From positions 806,001 through 870,000 of the forward strand of contig NZ_AP027736.1 of assembly GCF_030296675.1 (NCBI RefSeq): 64,000 nt of DNA, in the 5' to 3' direction. Positions within the stretch are counted from its first letter, which is position 1. Every line of letters begins with the position of its first letter. This DNA is from Demequina sediminis. GTDB taxonomy: Bacteria; Actinomycetota; Actinomycetes; Actinomycetales; Demequinaceae. Positions 36,738 through 45,756 of this stretch are shown piece by piece. The position numbers were made by a program, and so were the translations under genes. The notes below the pieces were generated by a model. That model did no database searches. It saw only the letters and a list, made by a program, of their open reading frames with translations, and was not told the DNA's origin.

Positions 36738-37655
36738 ATGAAAATCGAGAATCGTCTCGAAGTGCTCGTCGTCCCCGTCGCGGGGTACTTCGAGTCACCT
36801 GAGCCGCCGAACTGGTTGGACGGCGTCGTCACCCCCGGTCGCGCCGCTCTCCTCGCTCACGTGCGCGACGGGGATTGGCTCCGCGGCCCAGTTGCATCCG
36901 AGGCGACGCCGCGGAGCGTCGCCACTGATCTGGCACAGGCCGCCTACCGGGAGCTCCTCGGCCAGAGCATGCCGCGAACGGCAAAGGTCGACCACGTCGG
37001 CTTCATCGAAACGACCGACCCCGCCTCGCCCGTCCAGCTCGTGTACACGGTCGCCTGGCCCGTGTCGGTGCCCGAGATCCCCACCGAAGAGGCTTCGTGG
37101 GTGAATCTCGCTTGGGGCGAGGTCGCGGCCGAGCTGGCCAGCGAGGTTCGAGACTCCGTTCGCGACTACTGGCGGCAGGCTCTCGAGGAAACCCCTGCAG
37201 TCGTATCCCTACTGCCGAAGTACTTCACGATCAGTCAGATGCACGAGATGTATGAGGCACTCTGGGGGCCACTCGACTGGGGCAGCTTCAAGGACTTCGC
37301 CGTTGGACGCAACCGCGACAGCATCGCAACCGTGGTCAAGGACACCCAGGCGGTCAAGGCAGAGCGCGACGCCTCATTCAACGACTTGGCCGGCAAGGGC
37401 GCAGCCAAGAAGCTCGTCGGCGGCGGCGTCGGGCTGAGCCTCGGCACACTGGCCATCCCGGCACCGCTTCTCGCAGCGCCGGCCGCGATGGCCGCGGCGA
37501 TCGTGTCGGGGACCACGGCCTACCAGCGCAGCGCCCGCGGTCGTGCCCCCGAGTGGTACCGGGCGACACCCAATCCGCCGGAGTACCTCGAACACATCTT
37601 CACAATCCGACCCGACTGGATGCCCAAGGCCAATCGAACCGCGAAGTCCAGGTAG
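36738..37655 (+). CDS. NrtR-like winged-helix regulator with non-canonical Nudix-type domain
   Basis: The 305-residue protein begins with a domain whose strand pattern resembles Nudix (LEVLVVPVAGYFESP, then FIETTDPASPVQLVYTVAWP), but no Nudix box is present. Near residue 155 it has the Nudix-associated winged helix: LPKYFTISQMHEMYEALWGP followed by LDWGSFKDFAVGR. The C terminus adds a hydrophobic hairpin (GVGLSLGTLAIPAPLLAAPA). In NrtR, a catalytically dead Nudix domain senses an NAD-related ligand and the winged helix binds an operator. The membrane-like tail is unusual. It is divergent from the DUF1232/EcsC genes and probably regulates them. Start: ATG 36738 after GGAGGGGTG. Confidence 0.65.
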   Translation: MKIENRLEVLVVPVAGYFESPEPPNWLDGVVTPGRAALLAHVRDGDWLRGPVASEATPRSVATDLAQAAYRELLGQSMPRTAKVDHVGFIETTDPASPVQLVYTVAWPVSVPEIPTEEASWVNLAWGEVAAELASEVRDSVRDYWRQALEETPAVVSLLPKYFTISQMHEMYEALWGPLDWGSFKDFAVGRNRDSIATVVKDTQAVKAERDASFNDLAGKGAAKKLVGGGVGLSLGTLAIPAPLLAAPAAMAAAIVSGTTAYQRSARGRAPEWYRATPNPPEYLEHIFTIRPDWMPKANRTAKSR

Positions 37656-38441
37656 CCACCGAGCCCGCGCTGCGCATACGCACCACCGCCCCGCCGAGCG
37701 AGACCACGGGCGATACTCGGCTAACGAGAACACCCGCGGTGTGGCAGTGGATCTCACAGGCGGCGGACTACCGGTCCACAGCCCCAAGGCGCTCGCACAT
37801 TGGCCGCGCGATGGGGCGCTCTCCGACCACCGACCTGCCGCACCAACACCCGACCGGGAGTCCGTGGCGGCCCGGCGGCGCGCAAAGCCAGGAGCACGGA
37901 GGACCCCTAGCCATGATCGTCGCGGACGCAGGTCACGTATCGGTGCGGCTGACCGCGGTCCCGTGCTCGCCAGGCAAGTGCACAGTTGGTACGAGACGAG
38001 GACCCCTCAAGGCGCCGCGCGACGCCGCTGAGACATCGGGCTAGAGCGCGACTTCAGAACCGCGCATCGAGGCCCACCTGCGGACCAGGCCAAATGCAAC
38101 TCTCGACAGTCGGCTGCGGCACAGCCTCGTCTCAGGAACGGCTCTCACCATGTGCACGAGGTGCATAGATTAAGCAACGGAGTCCCGAATGGCGCTCCAT
38201 GGGGCCCCTATGATTTGGGCTACGTGCAGGCGCTGAGGGAGCGAGGACGGCATGGCGGCCGAGTGCAACGTGGAACCGGGGGCTATGGCCCTGTTCGATG
38301 ACGCTGACGTCAGGCTCGGGCCTCTCGTCGGGAAGCGAGGCAACTGTTGCAGCATTTCTGTGAGCGAACTCCCGAGCCATCTCGGCACGAGCGCGCCACA
38401 ACCCGACGTAGCACGTGTTCACGCGCGATAGAGGGGTAGAC
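37656..38441. other. 786-bp stretch with no convincing gene
   Basis: Overlapping frames exist in several registers but lack family features. The best short candidate is ATG 37913 to 38044 (43 codons, opening MIVADAGHVSVRLTAV) behind a CGGAGGACC site. A promoter for the SPFH gene is expected near the right end. I see no RNA gene or repeat here. Confidence 0.35.
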
Positions 38442-39585
38442 GTGGGAATCATCCAAGCTTTCACCGGTGCCGTACAAGGCACGTTCGCTGACCAGTGGAA
38501 GGACATCATCACCGCCGGCCAGTTCAGCGAGCACACCGTCGTCGCCCCCGGGATCTACCAACGGTCCAACAACGGCCGCGGCGTGAACTTCAACGGCTCT
38601 GCCGACGTGATCTCCAACGGTTCGAAATTCTTCGTCCCCGAGAACACGGCAGCGTTCGTCTTCAGCCAGGCCGGCATCGAGGACATCATCACGGAACCCG
38701 GTGGCTACGAGTATCGGTCAGGCCAGGCGAGCATCTTCAACCGCGACGGGCTGTCGGCTTCCTCTTGAAGCAGGCCGCCAGTCGAATCGGCTATGGAGGC
38801 CAAACCTCAGATCAGAAGTATCTCGTATTCGTCAATCTACGGGAGATCCGAGGACTGAAGTTCGGCACGCGTGGGCCTGTGGTGTACCACGACAAGTTCT
38901 ATGGGACCGACCTGGAACTCCTCGCCTTCGGGACATTCTCGCTGCGCGTGGTGGACCCAGTTGCTTTCGTACGGAACTTCCTCCCGGCGAACGCACGGCA
39001 CTACGCCTTCGACAGCATCGAGGCACGGCAACAGATCGCTTCGGAGTTCATCCAGGCGTTCATCGCCGCCGTGAACTCCCTCTCGGCGACCTACCGGATC
39101 TCCGAGCTCCCTTCACAGTCCACGGCAATCGCAGAGCTCATCGCGGACGACAACTCCACCTTGGGCTCTTGGATTACGCGCTATGGGCTCGACGTCGTTC
39201 AGGTCGGCATCGAGAGCATCGAGTTCTCCCCGAGTCGCGCGAGTTGGTCAAGCGGTTCTCCACCAACAAGATGAACCTCTCGGCGTACGAAGGAGTCTCG
39301 CAGCACGCCTCCAACGTCTCGGCACAGCAGAAGGTCGCCCAGGGCATCGAGGACCACGGGTTCGGCGACGGCGGCGGAATGCTCCTCGGCATGAACCTCG
39401 CTCAGGCCATCAACCCGATGACCGCTGCGCCGCAGGCGCCGGCGGCAACACCTACGGCGTCGACGCCACGGATGTCACTTGACGAACAGATCGAGATGGT
39501 CAAGAAGCTGAAGGACCTGGTCGACGCAGGCATCCTCACCGCGGAGGAGTTCGAGGCGAAGAAGAAAGAAGTGCTTGGCCTCTGA
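38442..39585 (+). pseudogene. SPFH-SHOCT domain protein, frameshifted as read
   Basis: Three consecutive frames give one protein of ~380 residues. The first starts GIIQAFTGAVQGTFADQWKD, continues to VISNGSKFFVPENTAAFVFS and ends in GQASIFNRDG. The second holds the rest of the SPFH core (VFVNLREIRGLKFGTRGPVV, then DLELLAFGTFSLRVVDP). The third ends with a SHOCT motif (LKDLVDAGILTAEEFEAKKK). It resembles the 'virion core protein'/YdjI-type SPFH family of membrane-linked scaffold proteins. One-base additions at GGG 38748-38750 and CCCC 39228-39231 restore the frame. The start is GTG 38442 after GAGGGGTAGAC. Confidence 0.8.
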
Positions 39586-39932
39586 GATTTGATGCACAGG
39601 GCGACGAGTGTCTGTCCTCGTTACAGCGACCGCCAGGCACGCCGTTTGCGCGAACGAGCCACAGGGGCTTGCTAGTTCTGCGGTCTCCGCTTCAGGGACC
39701 GACCAAAGACGCGACGCCGAAGTAGTGGGCTAGACGGTCGTCACGGAACGGAGCTTCTAGCGTCGCGCTCGCACAGATTCCCCGTTCGGGTGAACGATCG
39801 GAGGAAGCACCAGCTCTGTGGAAGAGCCGCCCACCGATGCATGGTTGCGCAGTCCCACTCCGCCGGGGACGCCGAGTGCACCTGTGCTGTAGCGCGCGGC
39901 CGGCTCGGCCGCCTGACAGGCAGGAGCACGCC
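39586..39932. other. Intergenic region before the first SSB gene
   Basis: About 350 bases without recognisable coding potential. A ribosome site (AGGAGC) is present just before the SSB start. Confidence 0.4.
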
Positions 39933-40358
39933 ATGGCGATCAAGACGCAGGAGTCCTTGTCGGGGTTCATCGCGTCCGACCCGCAGCTCTCGTTCAACTC
40001 CAAGGGCGAGGCGAGGTTCTACGTGCGCGTCGCCCAGGAGCACTTCGAGCGCAACACCGACGGGTCATTTACCCAGGGCGAGACGACATTCCACGACTTG
40101 GTGATGTTCCGCCGCACAGCCGAGCGTGCGTTCCAGATGTTCGCCAAGGGCGACGCGTTTGTCGCCGAGGGCTACGTTCGGAACTTCACGTTCGAGCGCG
40201 ACAAGCAGACCCTCGCAGGTGAGGAGTTCGTCGCCAAGCGACTCGGTCACGACTCCGCGCGAACCGCATACGCCGTTGATCGCGAACGTCGCCGCATCAA
40301 GGCCGTCGAGCCCGCTGCCCCGGCGCCGGCGGCGGCGGTGCGACCGGTCAGCCTGTGA
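39933..40358 (+). CDS. Single-stranded DNA-binding protein, element copy 1
   Basis: The 141-residue protein has an SSB OB fold: ESLSGFIASDPQLSFNSKGE, ARFYVRVAQEHFERN and FHDLVMFRRTAERAFQMFAK, then GDAFVAEGYVRNFTFERD. Conjugative elements carry SSBs to coat transferred strands. The C terminus (APAAAVRPVSL) lacks the acidic tip that chromosomal SSBs use to recruit partners. The start ATG 39933 follows CAGGAGCACGCC. A DUF4913 gene starts 11 bases downstream. A paralogue lies at 42411. Confidence 0.85.
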   Translation: MAIKTQESLSGFIASDPQLSFNSKGEARFYVRVAQEHFERNTDGSFTQGETTFHDLVMFRRTAERAFQMFAKGDAFVAEGYVRNFTFERDKQTLAGEEFVAKRLGHDSARTAYAVDRERRRIKAVEPAAPAPAAAVRPVSL

Positions 40359-40368
40359 GGAGCTTACG

Positions 40369-40938
40369 GTGACGCGCGAGGACGACTTCCAGGTACCGCT
40401 CGAAGACGAGCCCGATCTCGTGGCGGGTGGGGACCCGCACTCGCGCGCTGACGAGTCGGCGATGGAACCGCCGCGTCCATTGAACTGGAACCTTCTCACG
40501 TCCACCAACGCGCGCTTCGAGTGGAACGAGCTGGACGGGTGGGTGAAGTGGCTGCGCGACACATACGGGCTCGGGCCCACGACGTTGCCGCCGTTCTGGC
40601 ACAGGCACTGGGACCTCGTCTGGGAACTGTCCGCGTTGCACCTTCACTGGTTGTGCGCGTACGACCCGCAGCAGCACGGGTCCGCACCTCTGGGATGGCA
40701 TCGCGACTTCCACGACGCGTCCGTCCGCCTGAGGAACTGGACAGCCGACTGCGGAACGAAACTCGATCGCGACCGCCCAACCCGCGTAGCCGCATGGCCC
40801 GGCGCGCCACTCCGAGAGTTAGCGACTGAAGTCGTCATCGCGGACCGCGACGCAGACTTCGCCGCCTTCGTCGACGCCGACGTCGCGGGGCGCCGCGCTC
40901 GGGAAGACGCGCTCATCGCCGCGATCGCGGCGGCGTAG
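40369..40938 (+). CDS. DUF4913 protein
   Basis: The 189-residue product has the DUF4913 pattern: WNELDGWVKWLRDTYGLG, then PPFWHRHWDLVWELSALHLH and LRNWTADCG. This Trp/His-rich family is frequent in actinobacterial conjugative elements and has no known function. The start GTG 40369 follows GTGAGGAGC, and it directly follows the SSB gene, so the two are probably one transcript. The N-terminal ~30 residues are acidic and likely disordered. Confidence 0.78.
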   Translation: MTREDDFQVPLEDEPDLVAGGDPHSRADESAMEPPRPLNWNLLTSTNARFEWNELDGWVKWLRDTYGLGPTTLPPFWHRHWDLVWELSALHLHWLCAYDPQQHGSAPLGWHRDFHDASVRLRNWTADCGTKLDRDRPTRVAAWPGAPLRELATEVVIADRDADFAAFVDADVAGRRAREDALIAAIAAA

Positions 40939-40950
40939 GCCTCTGCAGAC

Positions 40951-41279
40951 CTACGGGCCAGTTCCTGCGGCACCGGTGCGAGATGCGAATCGCTCGCGCA
41001 GAAGGCGCATCCCATCACCGTTCCACCAGTCTGCGCTGACCCATCCGGTGCTCATACCGGACTCCTGCACGAAGCGCTCGACCTTTCGGTCATCGGGCTG
41101 ACCGAGAAGCGGAGCACCGACGAGTTCGCTTGCGGCCTCTTCGATGATCGTCGCCAACGCTTCGAGATCGGGGGAAGAGGTTGACCCGCGAGTACGGACT
41201 TGAGCTCACGCCACAGCATTGGATCACCGCGGAGGCCCCACTGCTGCGGCTCGGGATCGAACAACTCGCCAATGCTCAC
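40951..41279 (-). pseudogene. Small hypothetical protein, frameshifted as read
   Basis: Two minus-strand frames join into a ~109-residue protein. The first part reads SIGELFDPEPQQWGLRGDPM and LWRELKSVLAGQPLPP. The second reads EALATIIEEAASELVGAPLL, then FVQESGMSTGWVSADWWNGD. The break lies in the run of five G (C on the coding strand) at 41170-41174 and needs one added base. No family is recognised, but the sequence is protein-like and ends properly at TAG 40951-40953. It lies 78 bases downstream of the GIY-YIG gene on the same strand. Confidence 0.6.
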
Positions 41280-41357
41280 GATCAGGCTCCAAAGGGTTCA
41301 AGAAATCCAGGGCGCGGGGCGCGAGCCACTGAATACGCTGCGCGGCGTTGGGACACT

Positions 41358-42230
41358 TCAGTTGCGGTTGAAGCCGTACTTGCGAGTCAACAACGTCTCC
41401 TTGAAATGCGACTCGGCGGCGTCGACCTCGTCGGGGGTGGTGTTCGATCCGAACACCCGCAGCAGGCTCCAGGTGAAGTGCTGCGCCCGTTCCGGGTCGA
41501 CGCCGAGCGCGTCGCGCAAGGCGACGTTGCCGCCATGTCCCGAGTCCGCGTACTGCCGCCACCGACCCAGGATCCGCTGAGAGCCATCGGCCTTGCCGAC
41601 GTAGAGCTTCCCGGTGCTCCGATCGGCGATCAAATAGATCCCCTGCACTGCCCCGAGTGCCGTGCGCCATGAGTCGTATCGAGCGTCGTTCACGACGTCC
41701 TGGAGCTCTGCGTAGGTGACCGCGACGCGGTCGAACCCGGGAAACGGAACCGCGTCGGGGTCGGAGATCTCCACCACGGGGAAGGACGATGCCGAGACCC
41801 CGGGTTTGACCCAGTTGATGAAGTCCTGGGACCACTCGACCACAAGCCGTCGATCGAGCTTGGCGAGCAGGTCCGACTTCACGAGGTTGTAGAAGCGGTC
41901 GATCGCGTTGCGCTCCTCGACGGATTCGCCCAGGTTCTCGTACGCACCGTAGAAGCGGGTCCGATGCCCGCCGTCGGCGAGGAACACAAGCCACCAGCGC
42001 GGCGGATTCTTGGGGAACTTGCCACCGCCGGCGCCCTGGCGGCGCGTGTAGGCGATCACGGCTTCAGCCGTCGCGTCGTTCGGAGACGCCAGGCCCTCGG
42101 CCTTGAAGGTGTGCCTGATCACGAGCACGTCTGCGAGGTCGATTCCGGCGCTGGCAAGGACGTCTCCCAGCGTCAGCTTTCCCTGCCATGCATGTGAAGC
42201 TTCATTCGGTTCCCCAGTCATGAACGTCAC
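41358..42230 (-). CDS. GIY-YIG nuclease family protein
   Basis: The 290-residue protein has a C-terminal GIY-YIG domain from about residue 195: GIYLIADRSTGKLYVGKADG, then ILGRWRQYADSGHGGN with the conserved Arg, and a Glu in ESHFKETLL. The N-terminal ~190 residues (LTLGDVLASAGIDLADVLVI, then AYTRRQGAGGGKFPKNPPRW) form a domain found with GIY-YIG in free-standing bacterial nucleases of unknown role. It may act in DNA repair, in defence or as a homing-type enzyme. The key motif residues are present, so cleavage activity is likely. Confidence 0.82.
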   Translation of the reverse strand: MTFMTGEPNEASHAWQGKLTLGDVLASAGIDLADVLVIRHTFKAEGLASPNDATAEAVIAYTRRQGAGGGKFPKNPPRWWLVFLADGGHRTRFYGAYENLGESVEERNAIDRFYNLVKSDLLAKLDRRLVVEWSQDFINWVKPGVSASSFPVVEISDPDAVPFPGFDRVAVTYAELQDVVNDARYDSWRTALGAVQGIYLIADRSTGKLYVGKADGSQRILGRWRQYADSGHGGNVALRDALGVDPERAQHFTWSLLRVFGSNTTPDEVDAAESHFKETLLTRKYGFNRN

Positions 42231-42410
42231 CTTAGAGGCCGGGTCTGACGATCGACCCTGCCTTTGGGCCGACGCGCTGACGGGGTGCGGCGCAAACCGT
42301 CGACGCGGCGGACGCGTGCACCTGCGGCACGACGTCTCCGGGCCTTAGTCGCGCACCTGACCGGTACAGGCGTCACCACGACGCCGACGATCATGAAGGA
42401 GGGCGGCGTC

Positions 42411-42842
42411 ATGTTCCGCACCCGCACATCACTGTCCGGATTCATCGTGAGCGAGCCGGCCCTCACGACCACCGAGCGGAGCGACGCGCGCCTCTACGTC
42501 CGCGTCGGCCAAGAGCACTTCCACCGCGGCGAAGGCGGCTCGTTCACCCCGCTCGAGCCGACGTTCCATGACCTGATCGTCTTCGGCCGCACCGCAGAGC
42601 GAGCCGCCGAGCACCTCGCCAAGGGCGATCGGTTCATCGCCGAGGGACGCATCCGCAGGTTCACCCGCGTCGGCAGTGACGGCGTCCAGACCGACACGGA
42701 GGAGTTCATCGCCACGAGGATCGGACAGGACGTCGCCCGCACGAGCTACACCGTCGAACGCGCGCGTCGCACCAGGCAGGAGCCGTCGGCCACGCCCGAG
42801 GAGATGGCCACCCAGCCCGCTCCCCCGACCCTGACGGCGTGA
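42411..42842 (+). CDS. Single-stranded DNA-binding protein, element copy 2
   Basis: This 143-residue SSB is a paralogue of the copy at 39933: TSLSGFIVSEPALTTTERSD, ARLYVRVGQEHFHRGE, FHDLIVFGRTAERAAEHLAK and GDRFIAEGRIRRFTRVG. It also lacks the acidic C-terminal tip (it ends PAPPTLTA). ATG 42411 is preferred over ATG 42393 because the strong AAGGAGGG site lies 10 bases before it. The gene converges on the integrase remnant, 20 bases apart. Two divergent SSBs in one element suggest duplication or an accretion of two elements. Confidence 0.85.
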   Translation: MFRTRTSLSGFIVSEPALTTTERSDARLYVRVGQEHFHRGEGGSFTPLEPTFHDLIVFGRTAERAAEHLAKGDRFIAEGRIRRFTRVGSDGVQTDTEEFIATRIGQDVARTSYTVERARRTRQEPSATPEEMATQPAPPTLTA

Positions 42843-42862
42843 CGGCCCCGGCGCGTCGGCAA

Positions 42863-44043
42863 TTACTCGTCCTTCGCGAATACCCGGTCGAGCATCGCCG
42901 CCGTCGCCGGATTCACCATCTCGGGCGGCTTGATGTAGGGCTATATCGTGATTCTCGGGTCCGTGTACCCGAGCAGCTCCGCCGCTAGCTCCACGCCACC
43001 CTCGTCATTGATCGCGGTCGCGACGGTCCGTCGGCACATGTGCGGCATGACTCCCGTGATGCCCGCACGTTCGAGAACCATCCGGAACTGCCAGCGCACG
43101 TTGTTGGTGGTCAACGGCGTCCCGTCACGCGTGCAGAACAGCAGCGCGTCGAGCGAGTGGTCCTACAATCGCGCCAGCCGGCGCCGTACCGCCTCGGCAG
43201 TCAACGACGGGATCGCCACGGTCCTCACCGACTTCACCGTCTTCGGGTGGTCCTGCCGCTTCGTCGGCTCACCATGGAGACTGACGATGGTCCCGGCGAT
43301 GCGGATCGACCGCGTCGTGCTCGTGACGTCGACATCGCGGCGACGGATGGCCAGGACCTCGCCGACGCGCGCGGAGGCACCGAGCATCAACTCAATGATC
43401 GCGCCGAGCTGCCCGTCCGGCCGGGGCCCTGAGCACGAGCCACCCATCTCCCAGGAGGCGACCGCCGCGCGCACCGCGTTCACCTCGGTGGCCGTGAGCG
43501 CATTCGGCATCGATGCAGGGCTCCGCAGCGGTGAGACGTGCGCCATCGGATTGCGTGGCAGCACCACGTGCCGCACGGCCAGCTCGAGCGCGAGCCGGAG
43601 TTCCACCCGGACATGCTTGGCGCGACTGAAACTCCGGTTCGCGAGAACCTTGAGGTACTGGTCGCAACGGGCGACGCCGATCTCCCGCAACGTGAGGCCC
43701 TCGAACACCGGCAGGACAGTCTGCGCATGTCCCACTCGTACAGCTCCAAGGTGCGCTTCGAAGTCCGCTCCTCGAGCGCGAGATCCTCGAGCCAGTGAGC
43801 CACCAGGTCCGGAAGGGGACTGTCGGGCGGAAGGACCGAGCTGGCGGGCTGAAACAGGCTCCGGTTGGCGAGCCTGGCCTTCAACGCCTGCTCCGCCTGG
43901 CTATGCGTCTTGGCAGTCGTCTGCACGAGACGATTCTTGCCGTCCCAGTCGCGGTAGCGGGTCCGCGCGACCACACGCCCACGGGGCGCCTCGAAGTGGG
44001 CGATGTCGCCGAAGGTACCGATGGTCAGCCGCGCGCGCGCCAC
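42863..44043 (-). pseudogene. Tyrosine integrase, broken by a frameshift and two amber codons
   Basis: The pieces together match a ~390-residue phage/ICE integrase. An N-terminal AP2-like region (ARTRYRDWDGKNRLVQTTAK) is followed by a core-binding SAM-like domain (EERTSKRTLELYEWDMR, then FEGLTLREIGVARCDQYLKV). The catalytic domain has LMLGASARVGEVLAIRRRDV (first Arg) and MPHMCRRTVATAINDEGG (His/Arg region), then LLGYTDPRIT and PYIKPPEMV (Tyr). A one-base loss near 43720-43726 shifts the frame, and TAG codons occur in frame at 43163-43165 and 42941-42943, the second just before the catalytic Tyr. The final stop is at 42863-42865. As read it cannot make an active recombinase without amber readthrough. 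Confidence 0.8.
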
Positions 44044-44047
44044 GGTG

Positions 44048-44279
44048 TCACCGCCCCTCCGCAGGAGACGCATCGCGCTGGTGCTCGACCCAGAGGCGCA
44101 CGTCCGACACCGAGAACTTCAGGCGCTTGCCGAAGGGGTAGCCGCGCGGCCCGACGCCCCGAGTCCGCCAGTCGTACACGGTGGAGACCGGAACGCCCCG
44201 GGTTCGCGGCCAGCTCGCTTACATCGAGCAGCGGCTCCAGGCCCTAGTCGTTGTCCACGGTGCGGTTTTCGGCGCTCAT
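44048..44279 (-). pseudogene. Excisionase/HTH (AlpA-like) gene, broken
   Basis: The reading starts at ATG 44279 (SAENRTVDND), meets an in-frame TAG at 44244-44246, continues with GLEPLLDVSELAA and then, in a shifted frame, with TRGVPVSTVYDWRTRGVGP and FSVSDVRLWVEHQRD. This is the typical winged-helix Xis that sits upstream of such integrases and steers excision. Its stop overlaps the integrase start region (44043). The shift needs one base removed (or two added), unlike the one-base losses elsewhere. Confidence 0.7.
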
Positions 44280-44424
44280 GCCGCATATGCGCAGAGCGCG
44301 CACCCAGGACTACCGAAACCGACCGCCACCATCGCGGGCCTGCAGCAGCGCGGCCGCCGGGAGGCGCGGCCACTAGTCCAAAGTGATGAGCGCCTGACAC
44401 CCGGACCAAGTCCCACGAAACAGA

Positions 44425-44458
44425 AAGGTCCTGGAAACCCTTAGGTTTCCAGGACCTT
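44425..44458 (-). terminator. 15-bp perfect hairpin near the integrase module
   Basis: Arms AAGGTCCTGGAAACC and the exact complement surround CTTA. It lies 12 bases from a third copy of the tRNA 3'-end sequence. It may terminate transcription that enters the element from the tRNA side. Confidence 0.6.
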
Positions 44459-44469
44459 CCCGTCTGCTA

Positions 44470-44485
44470 CACGTCGGGCTGACAG
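44470..44485 (-). repeat. Third att-like copy (16 bp of the tRNA-Pro 3' end and flank)
   Basis: CACGTCGGGCTGACAG is identical to the junction of tRNA-Pro 3' end and downstream flank at 47031-47046 and 12895-12910. It sits beside the integrase module, where an attachment site is expected. Confidence 0.55.
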
Positions 44486-44572
44486 TGTCCGATGTCAGTG
44501 GTGGGCGGCCTAGGGATTTCGGACGGTGGGCCCTCTTAAACTGAGGGTGCTACTGAAAGAGAGATCTGCAGG

Positions 44573-44863
44573 ATGACTGCATCACGACGGCGTTTCAGCC
44601 AGGAGTTCAAGGACGAGTTGTGCCAGGAGGTGATCTCGACCTCGAAGCCGATCCGGGAAGTCGCTGAGGCGTACGGTGTGGGTCCCGAGACGTTGCGTAA
44701 CTGGCTGGTGAAGTACCGCGACACGCACGGGGGAGCCGAGACCGAGTTGACGGTGTCCGAGAGGGCACGGCTGAAGGAACTCGAGCGTGAGAATCAGGAG
44801 CTTCGGGCGGAGACCGCGTTCTTGAAAAAAGCCACCGCCTACTTCGCGAGGGAACAGCGGTAG
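44573..44863 (+). CDS. IS3-family transposase OrfA
   Basis: The 96-residue HTH protein reads RRRFSQEFKDELCQEVIST, then EVAEAYGVGPETLRNWLVKY, with a C-terminal coiled coil (LKELERENQELRAETAFLKK) of the IS3 type. It binds IS ends together with OrfB. The ATG start follows an AGAGAGATCTGCAGG site. The TAG stop overlaps the GTG start of orfB by one base. Confidence 0.9.
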   Translation: MTASRRRFSQEFKDELCQEVISTSKPIREVAEAYGVGPETLRNWLVKYRDTHGGAETELTVSERARLKELERENQELRAETAFLKKATAYFAREQR

Positions 44864-45756
44864 TGGGCAAGTACGAGTACATCGATTCCCTCAGGAACGA
44901 CCCGACTACGACGGACCCGGTGTGGAAGATGTGCCGGTGGTTGGCGGTGTCGACGTCGGGGTTCTACGACTGGCTGGGGCGTCCCCAGTCGGCGACCGCT
45001 GCGCGCCGGGAATTGCTCACCGGGCGGGTGCATCACTTCTTCGCGGCCTCTGATGGCACCTACGGGTATCGGCGTATTCACGCTGACCTCGTCGCCGAGG
45101 GTGTGCAGTGCTCGCCGGAGTTGGTGCGTCAGATCATGCGCCACGAGCACCTGGTGCCCTGCCAGCCCCGTCCATTCCGGGTCACGACCGAGGCGGACGC
45201 GGAAGCGGCCGCGCTCATGCCCGATCTGGTGAAGCGGGACTTCACTGCCGATGGTCCTGGGCAAAAGTTCGTCGGTGATATCACCTACATCCATACCTGG
45301 CAGGGCTTCATCTATCTGGCCACGGTCATCGACTGCTACTCGAAGAAGGTCGTCGGGTGGTCGATCGCCGATCACATGCGTACCGAGCTCGTCGAACACG
45401 CACTACGCAACGCCGCCCAGACCACACGAGTCGAGCCAGACGCGATCTTCCACTCGGACCGCGGCAGCGTCTACACCTCGACCGCATACCGGACGTTGGT
45501 CAAGGACCTGGGCATGCGTTCCTCGATGGGACGCACAGGCGTGTGCTGGGATAACGCGATGGCCGAGTCGTTCTTCTCAGCGTTGAAGAACGAACGCGTT
45601 CATCGCACCGTCTACCCGACGAAAGCACACGCACGACGCGACGTCATCGCCTACATCGAGGGGTTCTACAACAGCCGCCGACGCCACTCCGCACTCGGCT
45701 ACCAGCGCCCCGACGAGGTCCACTACAGTTACCGACAGCCAGCCCTGGCAGCGTAA
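44863..45756 (+). CDS. IS3-family transposase OrfB
   Basis: The 297-residue catalytic subunit has an N-terminal HTH_21 region (WLAVSTSGFYDWLGRP, then GTYGYRRIHADLVAEG) and the DDE core with DITYIHT, FHSDRGSVYTS and the Glu of AMAESFFSALKNE. The end NSRRRHSALGYQRPDEVHYS is canonical. It looks intact, so the IS may be active. Confidence 0.93.
   Translation: MGKYEYIDSLRNDPTTTDPVWKMCRWLAVSTSGFYDWLGRPQSATAARRELLTGRVHHFFAASDGTYGYRRIHADLVAEGVQCSPELVRQIMRHEHLVPCQPRPFRVTTEADAEAAALMPDLVKRDFTADGPGQKFVGDITYIHTWQGFIYLATVIDCYSKKVVGWSIADHMRTELVEHALRNAAQTTRVEPDAIFHSDRGSVYTSTAYRTLVKDLGMRSSMGRTGVCWDNAMAESFFSALKNERVHRTVYPTKAHARRDVIAYIEGFYNSRRRHSALGYQRPDEVHYSYRQPALAA

Noticed and set aside
37543-38044. Overlapping ORFs after the regulator gene
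   Set aside because: Several frames are open at once through high GC; none has recognisable motifs. Only the short ATG 37913 candidate has a fair ribosome site.
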